A stretch of 64,000 bases of DNA from Phocoena phocoena (taxonomy: Eukaryota > Chordata > Mammalia > Artiodactyla > Phocoenidae), in the NCBI RefSeq assembly GCF_963924675.1, contig NC_089227.1:46494080-46558079 (forward strand), read 5' to 3'. The notes below the pieces were generated by a model. The model saw nothing but the letters and a program-made list of their open reading frames with translations, did no database searches and was not told where the DNA came from. Positions 20,285-33,494 of this stretch are shown here, in pieces (within the stretch, counting starts at the first letter, position 1; every line of letters starts with the position of its first letter). Position numbers and translations under genes: made by a program.

Positions 20285-20945
20285 ATTAAAGGCAAGACAC
20301 TGGATCAGATGTTGAGAAGGGCACCAATGGGGTTAAAATAAGATTCAGAATTTAGGAGACTTTGGTCCAGTAGAAGAGAGAAAATCCACCTCTGATCATA
20401 CAAATGCAGTCAGTAATAGGAGTCTAAAGACAGAGCATGTCATGAAGTCTCAGAAGAGAGAAAGAGAATTCTTGTTGGGAGGATCAGAGAAGACCTGAAG
20501 GATGAACTGATGTTTCACTTAAGCATTGAAGAATAGGTAGACACAGGAGAATGACAACTGCCCACAGAAGAGACACAGAAAACAAAGCCATGGGAGCATA
20601 AGAGAAAGTCTAGTCTTCCTTGACTCATGCTAATGGGAGTAGAGAATATAAAGATATAATGATCCTTTGAGATCATAGAAACCTGTGAATATGCTGAATA
20701 GTTTGGAGAGACGGGCCTCGTGGACAAATCTAACATTTTAAAAACTGGTTCTTTAGCAAAATTGAAATATCAATACTTACTTATAGAGTTTTAACAAAAT
20801 AACATATTTGAAAGTACTGCCACATACTATATTTCATTAATCCTGGTTTTTGTTTGCTTATTATTCAGAAGACATTGTCTATTTATGGAAACAATTTGAA
20901 CAAAGAAATGACATAATCAGAGCTTTTCTTACTATCAAATTACCT
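20285..20945 (-). repeat. Diverged L2 LINE (antisense)
   Basis: 'agagaagacctgaaggatga', 'gaagagacacagaaaacaaa' with 'gccatgggagcataagag', and 'gaaatgacataatcagagc' fall in antisense L2 order. About 100 bp at 20750-20855 does not fit and may be a later insertion or decayed sequence. Confidence 0.55.
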
Positions 20946-21104
20946 GAGAGATCTGGTAGGATTTGGTCCTCCCTTGATCAGATGTTTTTGAAATGCCAAA
21001 CTCAATTTCCTATTCCCTTGCATGTCAACCAAAGACATAATGATAACATTAGCCTCTTCTTCATATGCAAATGGACATTCAAAAACTTTTTTGAAAAAGT
21101 TATG

Positions 21105-21297
21105 AGGTGGTAAAACCAAACTGCCTGGGTTTGATGCTGCCTCTTCCATGCAATAACTGTGTGACCTTGCCCAGGACACTTGACTTCTCCATGCCTAGTG
21201 GTTGGTACTGTGAGAATTAAATAAGATACTGTGTATCACGTACTTAGCACAGAGCCTGGCATACAGCAAATGGTCAATAAATATTAGTTATTGTGAT
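21105..21297 (+). repeat. Near full-length MIR SINE
   Basis: 'ctgcctgggtttgatgctgc', 'aactgtgtgaccttgcccag' and 'cctggcatacagcaaatgg' followed by 'tcaataaatattagttatt' give the whole MIR order from tRNA-related head to 3' end. Confidence 0.88.
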
Positions 21298-21429
21298 GCC
21301 ATTGATGTTCTCTTAGATCCTAACTAGATAAGGATATAAAATTTAGTAATTTGGTCTTTATGATTTTTATTAATAATTTAAGCTATAAAAATTGGAGATT
21401 TGAACAGTAGGATGCACCTAAGTTTGAAA

Positions 21430-22455
21430 GATATGAAAAATTGGACTTCATCAAAATTAAAGACCTTTGTGTATCAAAGGACATTATCAAGAAAATGAAA
21501 AGACAACCTACAGAATGGGAGAAGATATTTGCAAACCATATATCTGATAAGGGTCTGATATCCAGAATATATAAAGAACTCTTACAACTCAACAACAAGA
21601 AGATAAACAATTCAATATTTAAATGGGCATTAAAAATTGACATTAACAGACATTACTCCAAAGAAGATATACAAATGGCCAATAAGCACATGAAAAGATG
21701 ATCAACATCATTAATGATTAAAGTTATGCAAGTCAAAACCATAATGAGATACTGCTTCACAGCCACTAGGATGGCTATAATTTTAAAAAAACAGAAATAA
21801 CAAGTGTTAGTGAGGATACACCTTGCTGGGGCTGATATAAAATGGTTCAACTGCTGTGGAAAACAATAATAAAGTTTAACTCATAAAGTTAAACATAGAA
21901 TTACTGTATGATCAATCAATTCTACTCCTGGGTAAATACCCCCCCAAAATTGAACTTAGGTACTCAAACAAATACATGTACAAACTTGTTCATAGCAGCA
22001 TTATTCAAACTAACTAAAATGTGGAAACAGCCCCAAATATCCATCAGCTGATGAATGGATAAACAAGTCATGATACATACAGGCAATGGAATATCATTCA
22101 TCCATAAAAAATGAAGTACTGATATATGCATGCTACAATGTGGATAAACCTAGAAAGGCTAAGTAAAAGAAGCCAGACACAAAAGATCACATATTGTATG
22201 ATTCCATGTATATGAAATATCCAGAACAGGTAAATCCATAGAGACAGAGAGCAGATTGGTGGTTGCCAGGGGCTGGGAGAAGAGAGGAATGAGGAGCAGC
22301 TGCTTAATGGGGACAGGGATTCCTTTTGGGGTGAAGAAATTTTGGAACTGTATAAAGGTGGCAGTTGCACAACACTGTGGATATTCTAAATGCCACTCAA
22401 TTGTTAATTTCTAAGAAGTTAATTTTACCTTATGTAAATCTCATTTCAAAGAAAT
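21430..22455 (+). mobile_element. Ancient L1M copy: ORF2 C-terminus and 3' UTR
   Basis: 'attggacttcatcaaaatta', 'gacaacctacagaatgggag' and 'tatctgataagggtctgata' are followed by an old-type 3' UTR with 'ggtggttgccaggggctggg'. It is more diverged than the other L1 copies in the window. The frame is broken, with open segment 21441-21701. Confidence 0.85.
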
Positions 22456-22601
22456 ATGAAAGCAAAATGATTACTTCCATAAAAACGTTAGAATTCCAGT
22501 CTTTTCTAATTTGTCCCATTTTGTAGTCGCATAGCGTATGTTTCCTCCATCATAGCATACTAGTCCCTGTGTTCTATTTTATTTTGTATGCACATCTACT
22601 A

Positions 22602-22926
22602 CAGGGCTCAGTAAACTATGGCCCACAGGCCGAATTTGGCCCACTGCCTATTTTTGTGTGGCCCACAAACTAAGAATAGTTTTCACATTTTTAAATGGTT
22701 GAAAAACATCAAAGCAAGAATAATATTTTGTAACACATGAAAATAAAATACAAAATTCAAATATGTGTCCATTTATAAAGTTTTATTAGAACATGGTGAC
22801 TCTCATCTTTTGTGTATTGTCAATGGCTACTTTCATTCTACAGTAGTTGACAACAGAGATTATATGGCCTGCAAAGCCAAAAATATTTACCATCTGCCCC
22901 TTTACAGAAAATGTTTTTGACCCTTG
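22602..22926. mobile_element. Non-autonomous hAT-Charlie-type DNA transposon
   Basis: The terminal repeats 'cagggctcagtaaactatgg' and, inverted, 'caagggtcaaaaacattttc' bound a body with 'ggcccacaggccgaatttgg', 'ataaagttttattagaacat' and 'atatggcctgcaaagcc'. This matches the mammalian family that begins 'caggggtcggcaaact'. The flanks 'atctacta' and 'atctatat' may be an eroded 8-bp duplication. Confidence 0.82.
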
Positions 22927-22934
22927 ATCTATAT

Positions 22935-24814
22935 TAGATGATAAGCTTTTAAGGGGAAGAAGTAGCTCAAGCTCCTAGCCTAATGATTTGTATATCCCAG
23001 AGTTTTGATAAATGCCTCTTACTTTAACACCACTGTAAATTTTTTAGTATTCAAATGTGTGCCACAGGATTCCTGCTTCTATGTGCTAATAAAATTGAAA
23101 GCACTAATTTCCTTATATTTCTACAAAGTTTGACACTTACCTAGTTTGATATTTAGCATATGAATTCTACAAAAGATTTTTTAACAGAAATTCCGTGCTG
23201 CAGTAGGAATTTATCATACCCAAAAAGAGAAGTAATTTTGCAGTCTTTCTAAAAAATATATAAAATAGGTTTTCATGTTGAAATCTTGAAAATTATGCTA
23301 ATGTGCCATTCAAACTTTAGATGTCAGTACATAAAACCATGTTAGTTTTCTAGCACAAAAATAAATTAAAGATTAAAAAGTTCTGATCCCTGGCATTCCA
23401 CTCTTGAGGATAAATTCAAAACTGGTATAACATTAGTTTTTAAAAAAAGCTTCTATATTTAACATTTAATTTATTAGGAGATATAGAATTCTGTTATTTG
23501 TTTTACAAAGTGAGACACCACATATGTTCAGGAGAGTATAGGTAAAGATGTAAACACTAAACATTCCAACAGTAGATTTGAAGGAAAAAAGAAGCAAAAA
23601 TAACATTAGAGACTAGCTCTTTTTCGATTGTAGGTGACAAATGAGCCAACATCTTTGTAAGATAAAATGATACTAAGCAGAAATCACTTAAGTTTCTCAG
23701 ACATTTTTCTAGCAAAATTTCTTCCTTCTCTGACTTTTAATATCTTTCACTACTTATATGTCTCTGTTTTGCTCAGAAGATTGAGTTGCATGGGACTGTT
23801 GGTATAATCAATTTAGCAATCAATTCAGTGACATTGATGTGGAGTAAAGAATAGCCTATTGGGAGTTCAGAGATCTCAACCAGAAGCCAAGTGACCTTGA
23901 GCCTGTTCTTTTACTTTTCATCATCTATGATAAAGAAGGTGACTCCGTGGTTTCTGAGCGTCTTCCATCCTAACATCCTGGGTGGCTAAATAATAAGTTA
24001 AATTTATTTTTGACATCGTGATTGACAAGTCATTCAACAGATTTAGGTGCATCACATTTTTTATAGTAATATATAGATTTGGGCCTTTGTATTTCTTCTT
24101 TATCAAATAATTTATGTGCACCTACTAGTGTAGTAGCCCTATATTTAATAGGACAATGTAAAAGAGTTTTCAAAGGGTGAAAAATCTATACATGTAAATT
24201 ATTATTATTAAATAAAATCATACGATATTAGGGTTAGGAAGTTATGAAGTTCACGTACATGACTTTTTCACTTCACAGATGAGAAAACTGGATAAGATTT
24301 GGAGTAAGTGCTAGAGATTTGAGCTTTTCCATTATTCTATGTTGCCCCAGTTACAGCTAAAAAAATGCATTCCAAATCCTTGCTGTTCCTACAGTATTTG
24401 CCTGTATTGGCTTCCGCAATCATAATGTTTTTCAGGCAATATTCTATTTTCTCACACTCTTACTTTTTTATTCCCATGGCTTGATTTCAACCTAGTCTCT
24501 GTGTCTGCAAAACATTGCATTCCCTGGTTGGGTTTATCAAACAGTTGTATCTAAGTAGTGTATTTATATTTCATCCAAGCATAAGAAGTATATGGCTCAT
24601 TAGAATTCAGGGATAATAACATAAGGTGAAGAAAAATAAACAAAGATGAAATAAGGGGGAAATTTTTGTCTTATCTCAACCATTTTGATGTCAGATTCTT
24701 CTTCAAAACTATGGGTTTTTAAAGGGGAATAAATTAATCTGGCAAATTATATCTAGTTAACCAGAAAGTCAGCAACAGTAGCAAGATACTTCTGGCAAGA
24801 GTCCATTCACTCAG
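22935..24814. other. Unassigned non-coding sequence
   Basis: About 1.9 kb of AT-rich DNA with no gene or well-supported repeat. A short 'cttcacagatgagaaaactgg' word at about 24275 could be a relic of antisense MIR. Confidence 0.35.
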
Positions 24815-25060
24815 TCATGTTCAGCAAACATTTATGGAGCCCTATAAATAGCAAGCCAATTTAGGAGATCCTGACTGAAAGGAACAGATTAATGAGTCCC
24901 TTCCTTTCTAGGAAAAAAGTTAAGAAATAATCATTATAACTCAAATTTATTGACTCCTTACTATGTGCCAGGCTGTGTTCTGAGTATCTTACATGAATTA
25001 TCCCTTTTGATATTTACAACAATATGTTATGTATTATACTGATATCAAGATTAAATGAGA
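24815..25060 (-). repeat. L2/MIR-type relics (antisense)
   Basis: 'tcagcaaacatttatggagc' resembles an antisense L2 end. 'tactatgtgccaggctgtgt' with 'gagtatcttacatgaattat' at about 24960-25005 matches antisense MIR. Confidence 0.5.
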
Positions 25061-27683
25061 TCCTTGACTAAGCTTCTCAACCAAGCCTGGAGCATTTTTG
25101 ATTCTCACAAAATATTAATTTCCTCTCTGTCCTCCTTTTATTTCACAGGAGACATCACTATCTTTCCTTCTAGAAAATATCTCCCAGATAGAAGTGGATT
25201 TCCAGAGCTAAATGAATAATACAACCAAAAGTACCTGCTGACTGAACATAAGGAATATCCCTGAATCCAAAGGGCAGCTTAGATAGAGAAGTGAAATGAG
25301 GCTCAGCTGAAGGCAGAAATGGAACAAATGCTCATCTGAGGCACCAGGGATGGATTAACACAAGAGATGCCTGGAGATGGGAGGTAAACAGAGAGATTCT
25401 ACCATAAAGCGCTGAGACAAGAAGAGGTCTGGGCTCTGCTTAGTCATGAAAAGGCTCATACAGTTGGGGAGGCCTGGCTCCAGGGAACACACTGAAGGAA
25501 GCGTGGGCAGAGGCACAAATGACAGATTTTGGAGCCTGTCTCATGATGCCCCAGCCTAGAGCCTTCAGAGCATGGCTTCCAGAACCACAGCAGACCAACA
25601 CTTTCCACAGAGATGGGGAGGAAGTTGCTAGAACAAACACTGTCCTGAAACTTGCCCCAAATCTGAACCTAATCAAACCCCAATGTTTTCTTGAGGTTAG
25701 AAAAGGCCTGGCTTAGCATTTTTAAAACAATATCTATTTGCCTTTTGTCTCCCATTTGTAGCCAGAAGTGGAAGTTCTAAAAACCCATTAAAAACTTTGG
25801 GTTTTATTTTGTATTTATTTCTTTACTATATGCTTTCCCAGCCAAAACCAGCAAATGCTGGGACGGCACAAGCTCGTTCTCCTGAGATATCCAGATCAAA
25901 GTTGTTTGGGACTGCCCTGGCTAAGGAACTGAATTTTTCCATTCTTATCCAAACCAATGCTTCAAACCCTTGCAATTTACTCATATGCATCCACCTCCTC
26001 AAGTGTTCTGAGGCATTTCTTTCAGCACACACGTTGGCCTTCAAAGGATAATAAGCAATTGTGTGCTGGCAAAAGTTGCATTTTCAAGTTTGTACCCCCG
26101 TACCATCATCCAACAAAGTGAACAAGAACTTCTGGCAACTTTTTCCACTCTCTATATATTCCATACAGAGTCAAAGTATAGGAAAATATAGGAAAAGCAA
26201 CATTAAAGACCCTCTTGCGGAGAAATGTATTATTTTCAGAGTATTTTGCACTGGTAAATTATCCTCTTCCTTAAGTATAGAACTCACTCTGGCCAAGTAA
26301 AATTGTAAGACAACTCATGTCATCCAACCTGCAAATTTACCCGAAAACTGGTCTCGTTCCTCTCTTAAGGCCTTAGAGAGATGTCCCTTGGCAGGGGGCA
26401 GTCACCCAAATTTGCCCTATCAGAAAATTTGCATGTTGTTGGATAACCCCTAGTTTACATTTATTACTCTATAAATCATCCTTATTCTAAATGACTTTGA
26501 TCCATAGGTACGTTACCTTTCAGGAAGTTATTGTGTACAATGTGTCGCATGCCACAGTCTTAAGTTTGTCTTCACAAAAAATACAGTTTATCTATAGTGA
26601 TTTTGCTGTGGCAATTCTTACCTTGATTTTCTTTTTTCCATGGGATACAAGAGCAAACTAGAGTTTGTGTTACCAAAAAATCAACTCTCAGTGTACTCCA
26701 CATTTTCAATAGGCTGAAGAAAATGTATGATGCTGCCCTACTCAAAGCTGCTGAGAAAACATCACAGTAATGCCCGTCCTTGCCTGTGACCTGTTTTAGC
26801 CTCAGCCTCTCTTTGGATACAAAGGTATTTCTTCAAGGATTTTACACAACCTTGGCTATTCCGGGCTGTGTATTTGAAGCCTTGTTCATTATCACAATCT
26901 TTTTTTAATGCCAAATGAAAACCGTTTTTATGATCAGATAGATGAACTTCTAAGGTCAGCATCCCTGTCTCAATTACTGATGTTTCCAAAATATACAAGT
27001 GATTCTTTAGTTTTATAAACCTCCACCTGCTTCTTCCTTTCATGTAATTCACCTTTGTTCAGTTATTTTGCGCCACCCCTGCAGTGTTTTCAAATATATT
27101 TCAAATCCCCCAAGCAAACCTATTTCAGTTGATTGGCTTCAGAGAACTCTAATGCTGGCCAGGCATTTTGCTGCAACCCCATTTAGACTCAGCAGGAAGA
27201 GAAGATTTAAAAGGCAGATTACGTTTCTAGCTTTTTAAAACCTGCTTTATTAGAGAGGCTAAAAGCCACAGTGGTGGTAAGCTGAATTCTTTTGAAATAC
27301 AAGCAACTTCAAGACATCTAGCGAGCAGTTCCTCGCCTGTGGGGCTCCTCCCTTTGGGTTTCAATGATGGCAGGGACCAGCTGGCTCCAGGCATTATTCT
27401 TAAGGGTCTTTGTGGGTCCAACAACAGAATCCATAAAAGCACCAAAGAGGTTTCATTTAAGGGTCAGAAGTCTTTTAAAAGCAGCTCACCAAGATTCCCA
27501 CCCCTGGACTTCTAGTGGGCCATTTTGTGTGAAAGGTTTGGTTAGGTACTGTCCTCCATTAATTGTAGAGTTTGGCCAAGGGACAGTAGATAGAGAGCCA
27601 TGGTGAGGATGTGAAAAGCCACTTAGAGAAGAAGAGAGAATACCTGTAGGCCAGACTCCTATGGCAGGCAGCTAGGAGTCTAA
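25061..27683. other. Unassigned non-coding sequence
   Basis: About 2.6 kb with no recognised repeat. Open frames of up to 96 codons (26762-27052, minus strand) show no recognisable domain. An octamer-like ATGCAAAT occurs on the minus strand near 26428-26436. No gene is claimed. Confidence 0.35.
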
Positions 27684-27728
27684 ATGGATGGATAGATAGA
27701 TAGGTAGATAGATAGATAGATAGGTAGT
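27684..27728. repeat. (GATA)n microsatellite
   Basis: GATA/GGTA units run from 'ggatggatagatag' to 'gataggtagtta', with a few GGTA interruptions. Confidence 0.93.
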
Positions 27729-30084
27729 TAAATAGAAGCCATAGCACATATCACCTTAAAACAAGTTATCAGTGCTTTCTCTTTCACTTATTTGGAGCTC
27801 TGTTTGAATTATACCAGGAGCTGCTTGTAAAGTGGCTGAGGGCCTATGAAAGGAGGTGGGAATAATGAAATTTCAAGAGAGTCAATGAGATTCCATAAGG
27901 TTTTGTTTAGAGGTTTTGAGATGAGATGAACACTACTGGGTTTCAAGAATGTTTATGGAGAGAGTGCACTGAGAAGCAGCCTGGGTCCTATTTAAAGGCA
28001 AGATACAGGCTTAAACAAGAGATGTAGCTAATCAGAGAGGACAAATACATGGCATCTGTGCTGCCACCCACTCCCTCTGTGGCCAAAGAGAATATCAACA
28101 ACTAATCATAACTCCTGTGCCAAGCCCAGCCGGCCTTAGAATCCTTCTTAGCAGGCTGCTGCAGTCCTGGATTAGACTGCGGATACTCCTAAAAATGTCT
28201 ATGGATAAGTTTAGAACCCAACACAAGTTTCCGTGGGTGGGGCAAAGAGGTAACAGAACTGAGTAGAGCCAGCACAATGGGGACTATCAGGGTGTCCTGT
28301 GGAGGCTCCATGTGAGCAGGGGCAGCAGGTATTCAGCTTCAGATGTTACCCCACAGGAATCTGGGACCCGTGTGACCAGATTTTTCAAGAGTAAATAGAA
28401 ATCCAATTTTGACTTGGAATCTCTTGATTTTTGAATGTTGGATCCAAAAAGAGAGGGAAAAATGAGTGCTGTGTGGGCCAAACCGAATACATATGCAGAA
28501 AAAAATAAAATTAAAATACACCAATGGGCTAGCATAGCTTCCAGGCTTAGATGAACTGAAGGAAGATTCCAGTTTGCTCTTATCTTGCCTGAATTACCTT
28601 GTTACCATTCGCAGCTTAAAAACAAAAGAAAACCTTCTCACCAGGGCTTGAAGAGGGCATGTGGCAAATTGCAGAAAATCATAGCCGGCGCTCTGTGGTT
28701 GCTGAGCTCCCCCGGGTTGCACACTAGCAGAGTCCTGAAAAAGTAGGCAAACTTCAAAGGTCAAACTTTCCACGGCTTCAGAAGGGACCTTTCAACCAGC
28801 TTGCTTTTGTCCGGATCCTCCCTTACCCCAACCCTTTTTTTTCAATCACAAAGCAGTTGTCTCAAAGCTCAGATTCTGATATTGTCAGAGGCTAATGACA
28901 ATGTCAGAGGCATTTGCTCGTTGCTTATTTCAGTATTCCAGCCCTCTCAGTCTTGGTCTCCCTTTGGGCTGTTTACATACAATTTCCTTCTGGGTGGAAC
29001 TTTGTTTTTCCTTTCCTTCTTTTGAGGCTGTTGTTTTTTCTTAAAATAGGAGGTCATTTCAGGCAGAAATGTGTTTTCGTCTCCTTGCTTCCTCTATGGC
29101 TGGGACTGGGGCCCTTTTGGAAAGAAGGAAATTTCCACTTTGTTTACAAGGAGGGATTGGTTTTCTTTGGATATCCCATTAATTTGCTGGGTAGGGAGTT
29201 TGGAGTTCCTAGCATTATCTAAGGAGATCAGGAAAGTTATTTTAAAGGCATTTCTTTGATTTTTTTTTTTAATGTTATACACTCTGCTTTTCTTATTCTT
29301 TTTCTCAAACCAGTTCATATTTTTCCAATGAATCTAAGCTTCCCATGTGTCTGTCCCTGCATTTCAGCTCTCTATGTTGTCTTCCCAAGATCTTTAAGCT
29401 TTAGTTGTCAATCTGGATAATTTGACTAGCATTCTGGAACAATTCCAGCATGAGTCATAGCTTTATACTCTGGGTTGGAAAAGTAATTTTCCCTTTCCCT
29501 TCAAAATGCAGCCATGACCCATTACTGTTACTGGAAAAGACAGACTTGATCAGGCATACCTTTCTTCACCCCATCCTCGCATCTTCACAGGCTACATCTG
29601 TCAAGCAATCCATCGCCCATGTCAAATAATGTAAATATGCACCCAAGTGGGTGTTCTAGGCACCATTGAGAGTTTAACCTGGACCTCTGGAAGAATACAT
29701 TCTAAGACAGAACATTAACTGAAAAAAATTTTCCAAGCATCCCAAAGCCAAACAGAATAAAATTGCTCTAGGTGAATCTTGTGATGACTTTAGTAGGTTT
29801 GATGCAAAAGAAATGTTAATTTTAAAATAATTTATTCAAGGCCACTCCCAATATGTGATTTATTTAAACGACCATGTTCACTAACAAATAATGCCCCCAA
29901 ACCTCATTAAATGCAGTCAAACTATCAGATCTTAATTTTGATTTTTCAGTGCCATTCCATTTCACAAATGCTTTGTTTATTCTAACCCTGAGAACAAAGG
30001 TAAATAATGAAAAATAGGATAGGTGATAAGAAGGATTGAGATCAGGAAATATGTGACCAAAGTGGCTAAGGATGGAGGTTAGGA
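27729..30084. other. Unassigned non-coding sequence
   Basis: About 2.3 kb with no recognised repeat or exon. Minor sites such as 'cttcaaaggtcaaac' (about 28752) resemble nuclear-receptor half-sites, but single motifs carry little weight. Confidence 0.33.
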
Positions 30085-30262
30085 CCATGGATTTGGAGCC
30101 AGATGGGTTCTCAGCCACATTGGTACTAGCTAAGTGGCCTTAGGCAAGTTACTCATTTTATCTATTTCATTTTCTCATCTGTAAAATAAAGATAATAATA
30201 GTACCTGCTTCACAGAGTTGTTGTGGATTAGTATGTTAAAGACATAGTTAAGTGCTCACCAC
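30085..30262 (+). repeat. MIR SINE (sense)
   Basis: 'ggatttggagccagatgggt', 'aagtggccttaggcaagtta' and 'tctcatctgtaaaataaaga' fall in MIR order. It directly precedes an antisense MIR. Confidence 0.85.
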
Positions 30263-30267
30263 CAACA

Positions 30268-30505
30268 ACACAGAAATAATTCTAACGTTTATAGGGCACT
30301 TTCTATGCATCAGGTACTGCCTTTACTTGAATAACTCTATGAAGTAGGTATTATTATTATTATCTTAATTTTACAGATGAGAACATTAGGGACCCAGAGA
30401 AGTTAAGTAACTTATCCAGAGCCACAGAGCTACTAAGTAACCAAGCCAGGATTCCAACCCAAGTGGACTGGCTTTGAGCCTAAGCCCTTAACCACTATGT
30501 AGATT
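30268..30505 (-). repeat. MIR SINE (antisense, near full length)
   Basis: 'gtaggtattattattattat', 'acagatgagaacattaggga', 'gagaagttaagtaacttatc', 'gccaggattccaacccaagt' and 'cttaaccactatgtagat' run in antisense order. Confidence 0.88.
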
Positions 30506-31267
30506 TTATTATTAACGTCTTTTTAATTTGTAATGAGCCTTCATTATTCTAAGTGATGTTCTAAAGGTTATTTCTTCGTTAATTCAATTTCTTACGTTGC
30601 CTGTGACTGTATATATAGTGTTGTACACTGAACAGAGAAGTTCAAAGTGTCAATTCTGTTCTCCAAAATATAATAATAATCTCTCTCTCTCTTTCCCCAC
30701 CCCCTGCCTTCATACGCACGCAAGCACACACACATATACAAACAGAGATTTGGTTATCCTCATTGGGCTCTACTTCCTAAATCAGAGAAGTAAATGATGT
30801 ATTTAAAAAATATTGTCTACAGTATAAAAAAAGAAAGGGGTTTCTAATGCATTTTTGTCTTTTAGTTAACCAGGAATAAGTTATTTAAAACCTCTTAATC
30901 CTCTTAGCATTCTGGTTAACAGAGATTTTTTCTGTACAACAAAATAAATACACATGTCTGATATTATAGAGTCAAATAGCTTCAATTCCAAAAGGTACAA
31001 ACTGCTCTAATTTTTAGTTTTTAAAGAAGCGAATATTTTAAAGTAAATTGTTGGCGAAAGTCCAATTTTCATTGTTCTGAGCAATGAAATTTGAAGAATT
31101 GGAAGGAGTGGTAAAGTATGACATCAGAAACAGATATATGAAAAAAGGCCAGAAGTTTGTCCCAGTAACATATTCTAATAGTCAAGAAATTAAACATCAC
31201 AGGATGTGTTTGCATATGTATAACAACATGCTGTCCTCGAATAAAGCTTACATTTTACTTTACCACG
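30506..31267. other. Unassigned non-coding sequence
   Basis: About 760 bp of AT-rich DNA with a short CT run at 30680-30692 and an ACAC-rich patch at about 30722-30740. No gene seen. Confidence 0.35.
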
Positions 31268-31455
31268 TGTGACCTCATTTGATTTCTACAGGAGAAATAA
31301 TATTTAATATTAGGTGAGAAGAGAGTAGAAATAGTACCAATTCATTTTATGTAGGAGGAAACTGAGGCTCAGAGATCCAATTGCTTGACCTAGGTCACAC
31401 AGCTGGTTACTTGCAAAGCCAAGACTTATCATTTCCTGCTATTTCTGCTAAATCA
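31268..31455 (-). repeat. MIR SINE (antisense)
   Basis: 'aggaggaaactgaggctcag', 'gacctaggtcacacagctgg' and 'gccaagacttatcattt' are in antisense MIR order. The 5' portion 'tgacctcatttgatttctac' also fits. Confidence 0.82.
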
Positions 31456-31754
31456 CAATTCCCACTGGCACTTTTGCTGAACTTAATTTGACAGTTTATA
31501 CTAAGACCAGGATGGCTGTTCCCCAAGGTGTGGGAACCAGGAATAATTTCTGTGTGGAAAAGTCCAGAAAAAGAGGTGGTAATGCATATGGGTACACCAC
31601 TCCCAAACCAGTTCAGAAGGCCCAAGGCAGTGTTGGAAGAAAAGAGGTCACTGGCAGGAGAGAGAGACATAACAAAGGGCAAGTGTCCCAATTTTCCCAC
31701 ATCTGACTATGCTCATTCCACATTTTATTTTGTTTTAAAACTACTGTCTCTCCA
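31456..31754. other. Unassigned non-coding sequence
   Basis: Nothing recognised. The overlapping frames here (up to 97 codons) have no known domain. Confidence 0.35.
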
Positions 31755-31955
31755 GTCAAACTGCAGGGAGTGAATCCTGGCTCCACTATTCACTAACCTC
31801 TTTTTGCCTCATTTCTTTGTTGGTAGAATAGGATCCATAATAGTACTGCTTTTGTGGGGTTGATGTGAGAATTCAACAGGAAAGCTTATGTAAAAGATTT
31901 AGCATTGTAACTGATGTGTGGTGAGTACTGAAAGAACGCCAACAATTGTAATCAT
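31755..31955 (+). repeat. MIR SINE (sense)
   Basis: 'gagtgaatcctggctccact' and 'gcctcatttctttgttggta' are followed by a diverged 3' part with 'gtgtggtgagtactgaaag'. Confidence 0.7.
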
Positions 31956-31964
31956 AATTATTTC

Positions 31965-32052
31965 ATGCAGAGATATAAGTGGAGGAGCCAGAATTTGAAC
32001 CTAGTCAACCAAACTCCAGAGACCATTTTCTTAACCACAGTCCTATACCGCC
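31965..32052 (-). repeat. MIR fragment (antisense)
   Basis: 'aggagccagaatttgaacct' and 'ttcttaaccacagtcctata' match the antisense MIR head region. Confidence 0.7.
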
Positions 32053-32405
32053 CTCGTACTTGCTCTGTGCCTTCATCTGGAAAGCACTTTTCCCAGGTAC
32101 ACATCGACATGGCTCCCTTCCTTTCTCCACTCAGGCCCCTGCTCAAATGTCACTTCCTCTGAATGACCTTTCCTGGCTGCCTGATCTAAAACAGTGTTCC
32201 TTGTGACTCTCTATGCCTTTAATCTGCTTCATTTTTTTTTATCACGCTCATAGCAACCTGATACAAGATTGAATATTAAGTTGATTGTTCATGGAAGCCT
32301 TTCTCCACCATTAGAAAGCAAACTCCATGAAGGTAGGGAGCTTGCTTTGGCTCACGTCCGTAGCCTTATTGCCTAGAATATGTCCAATCATTTGTTGCAT
32401 ACATG
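32053..32405 (+). repeat. L2 LINE 3' part
   Basis: 'cctgctcaaatgtcacttcc', 'cctttcctggctgcctgatc', 'aagcaaactccatgaaggta' and 'attgcctagaatatgtcc' follow L2 order. Confidence 0.8.
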
Positions 32406-33494
32406 TATACATTAATAAGGAAAACACTCATTAGCAGCAGCAGCTAACACATTGAAACACTGTCAACACGTGAACCAAAATATGGGTAAGATCTGGTTTC
32501 TACTCTTCAGGGACTTGCACTTCAGCTGGGAAGGGGCTGTGGAAAGGTGGACAGAAACACGCCCAGCCACTATAATAGGGCATGCCAGGCTGGTGAGTGG
32601 TGCCAGACCTCTGGGCACTTACATCCTGAGTCTTATCTTCTTGCTAAGGTGCTGACTTCTCCACCAAGTCAGTCTGATAGTCTAACCTTCCCAAATGAAA
32701 AGTTCTGGAAGCAAATCTCATAAATTCAAATGAGATAATTTCGGAAAGCCATTTCAAAAGAGTTTAAGTGCTCAACCCCATTGTCTCTATGAAATCAGAC
32801 ATATCATTCTCTTGGGGGTGACATTCCCCAGAGAGCTGCAGATAAGGTACATTGAAGTCTACTCAAAATACATTTCTTCTCGGTCTAATCTACCCCCAAG
32901 AGTAAAGTGGGGAAGTAGATACTTTACAGTTGCTAAAGGTCCTGGGAGAGTGAAAAGCAAAATAGGCACTCAGCCTCATTCAGCCCAAACTACTGGACCT
33001 TGTCTCCCGTGTGTGAGTCATTAATCAATCCCATTAAGTTCTAATCCTTTGCCAAGCTAAGAAAACACAATCCAAACAGTAGCGAACATTTCCTCCCCTT
33101 GCCACTTACCCCTAAATAGGAAGAGCAGCCTTCTAAAAACTTCAGTCTTCCTGAGAAAAGCAGGTCTGCAAAATGTCCGTAGGATTTTCCGGAGAGAATA
33201 TGTGCCACATTCGATGAAGTGAGAGAACACTGCTTGATTCTGACCACTCACACTCGAAACTATTTCCATAGCCCAGATAAAGCAATGCAGAGCTACACAG
33301 GATGACATGACTAAAATAAAACAAATCATTTAAAGCATGATTTCCCGCTGAGTGGTATTGTTAGCCGTCCCATGGTGGATAACTGTTAGCTAACACAGAA
33401 CAGACCCCAGGCTCTTGAATAGCAAATCCTTTTATATGACAAATGACACTGTGTTGATGAATGGTGACCACAGGAAAACAGCATGATATAATGG
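32406..33494. other. Unassigned non-coding sequence
   Basis: About 1.1 kb without a recognised repeat or gene. Confidence 0.35.

Noticed and set aside
26762..27052. 96-codon frame on the minus strand
   Set aside because: No recognised domain, no splice or promoter context, and ordinary length for a chance frame in a 64 kb window.
28914..29222. 102-codon hydrophobic frame resembling membrane segments
   Set aside because: The hydrophobicity comes from T-rich DNA. There is no recognised family and no supporting gene context.
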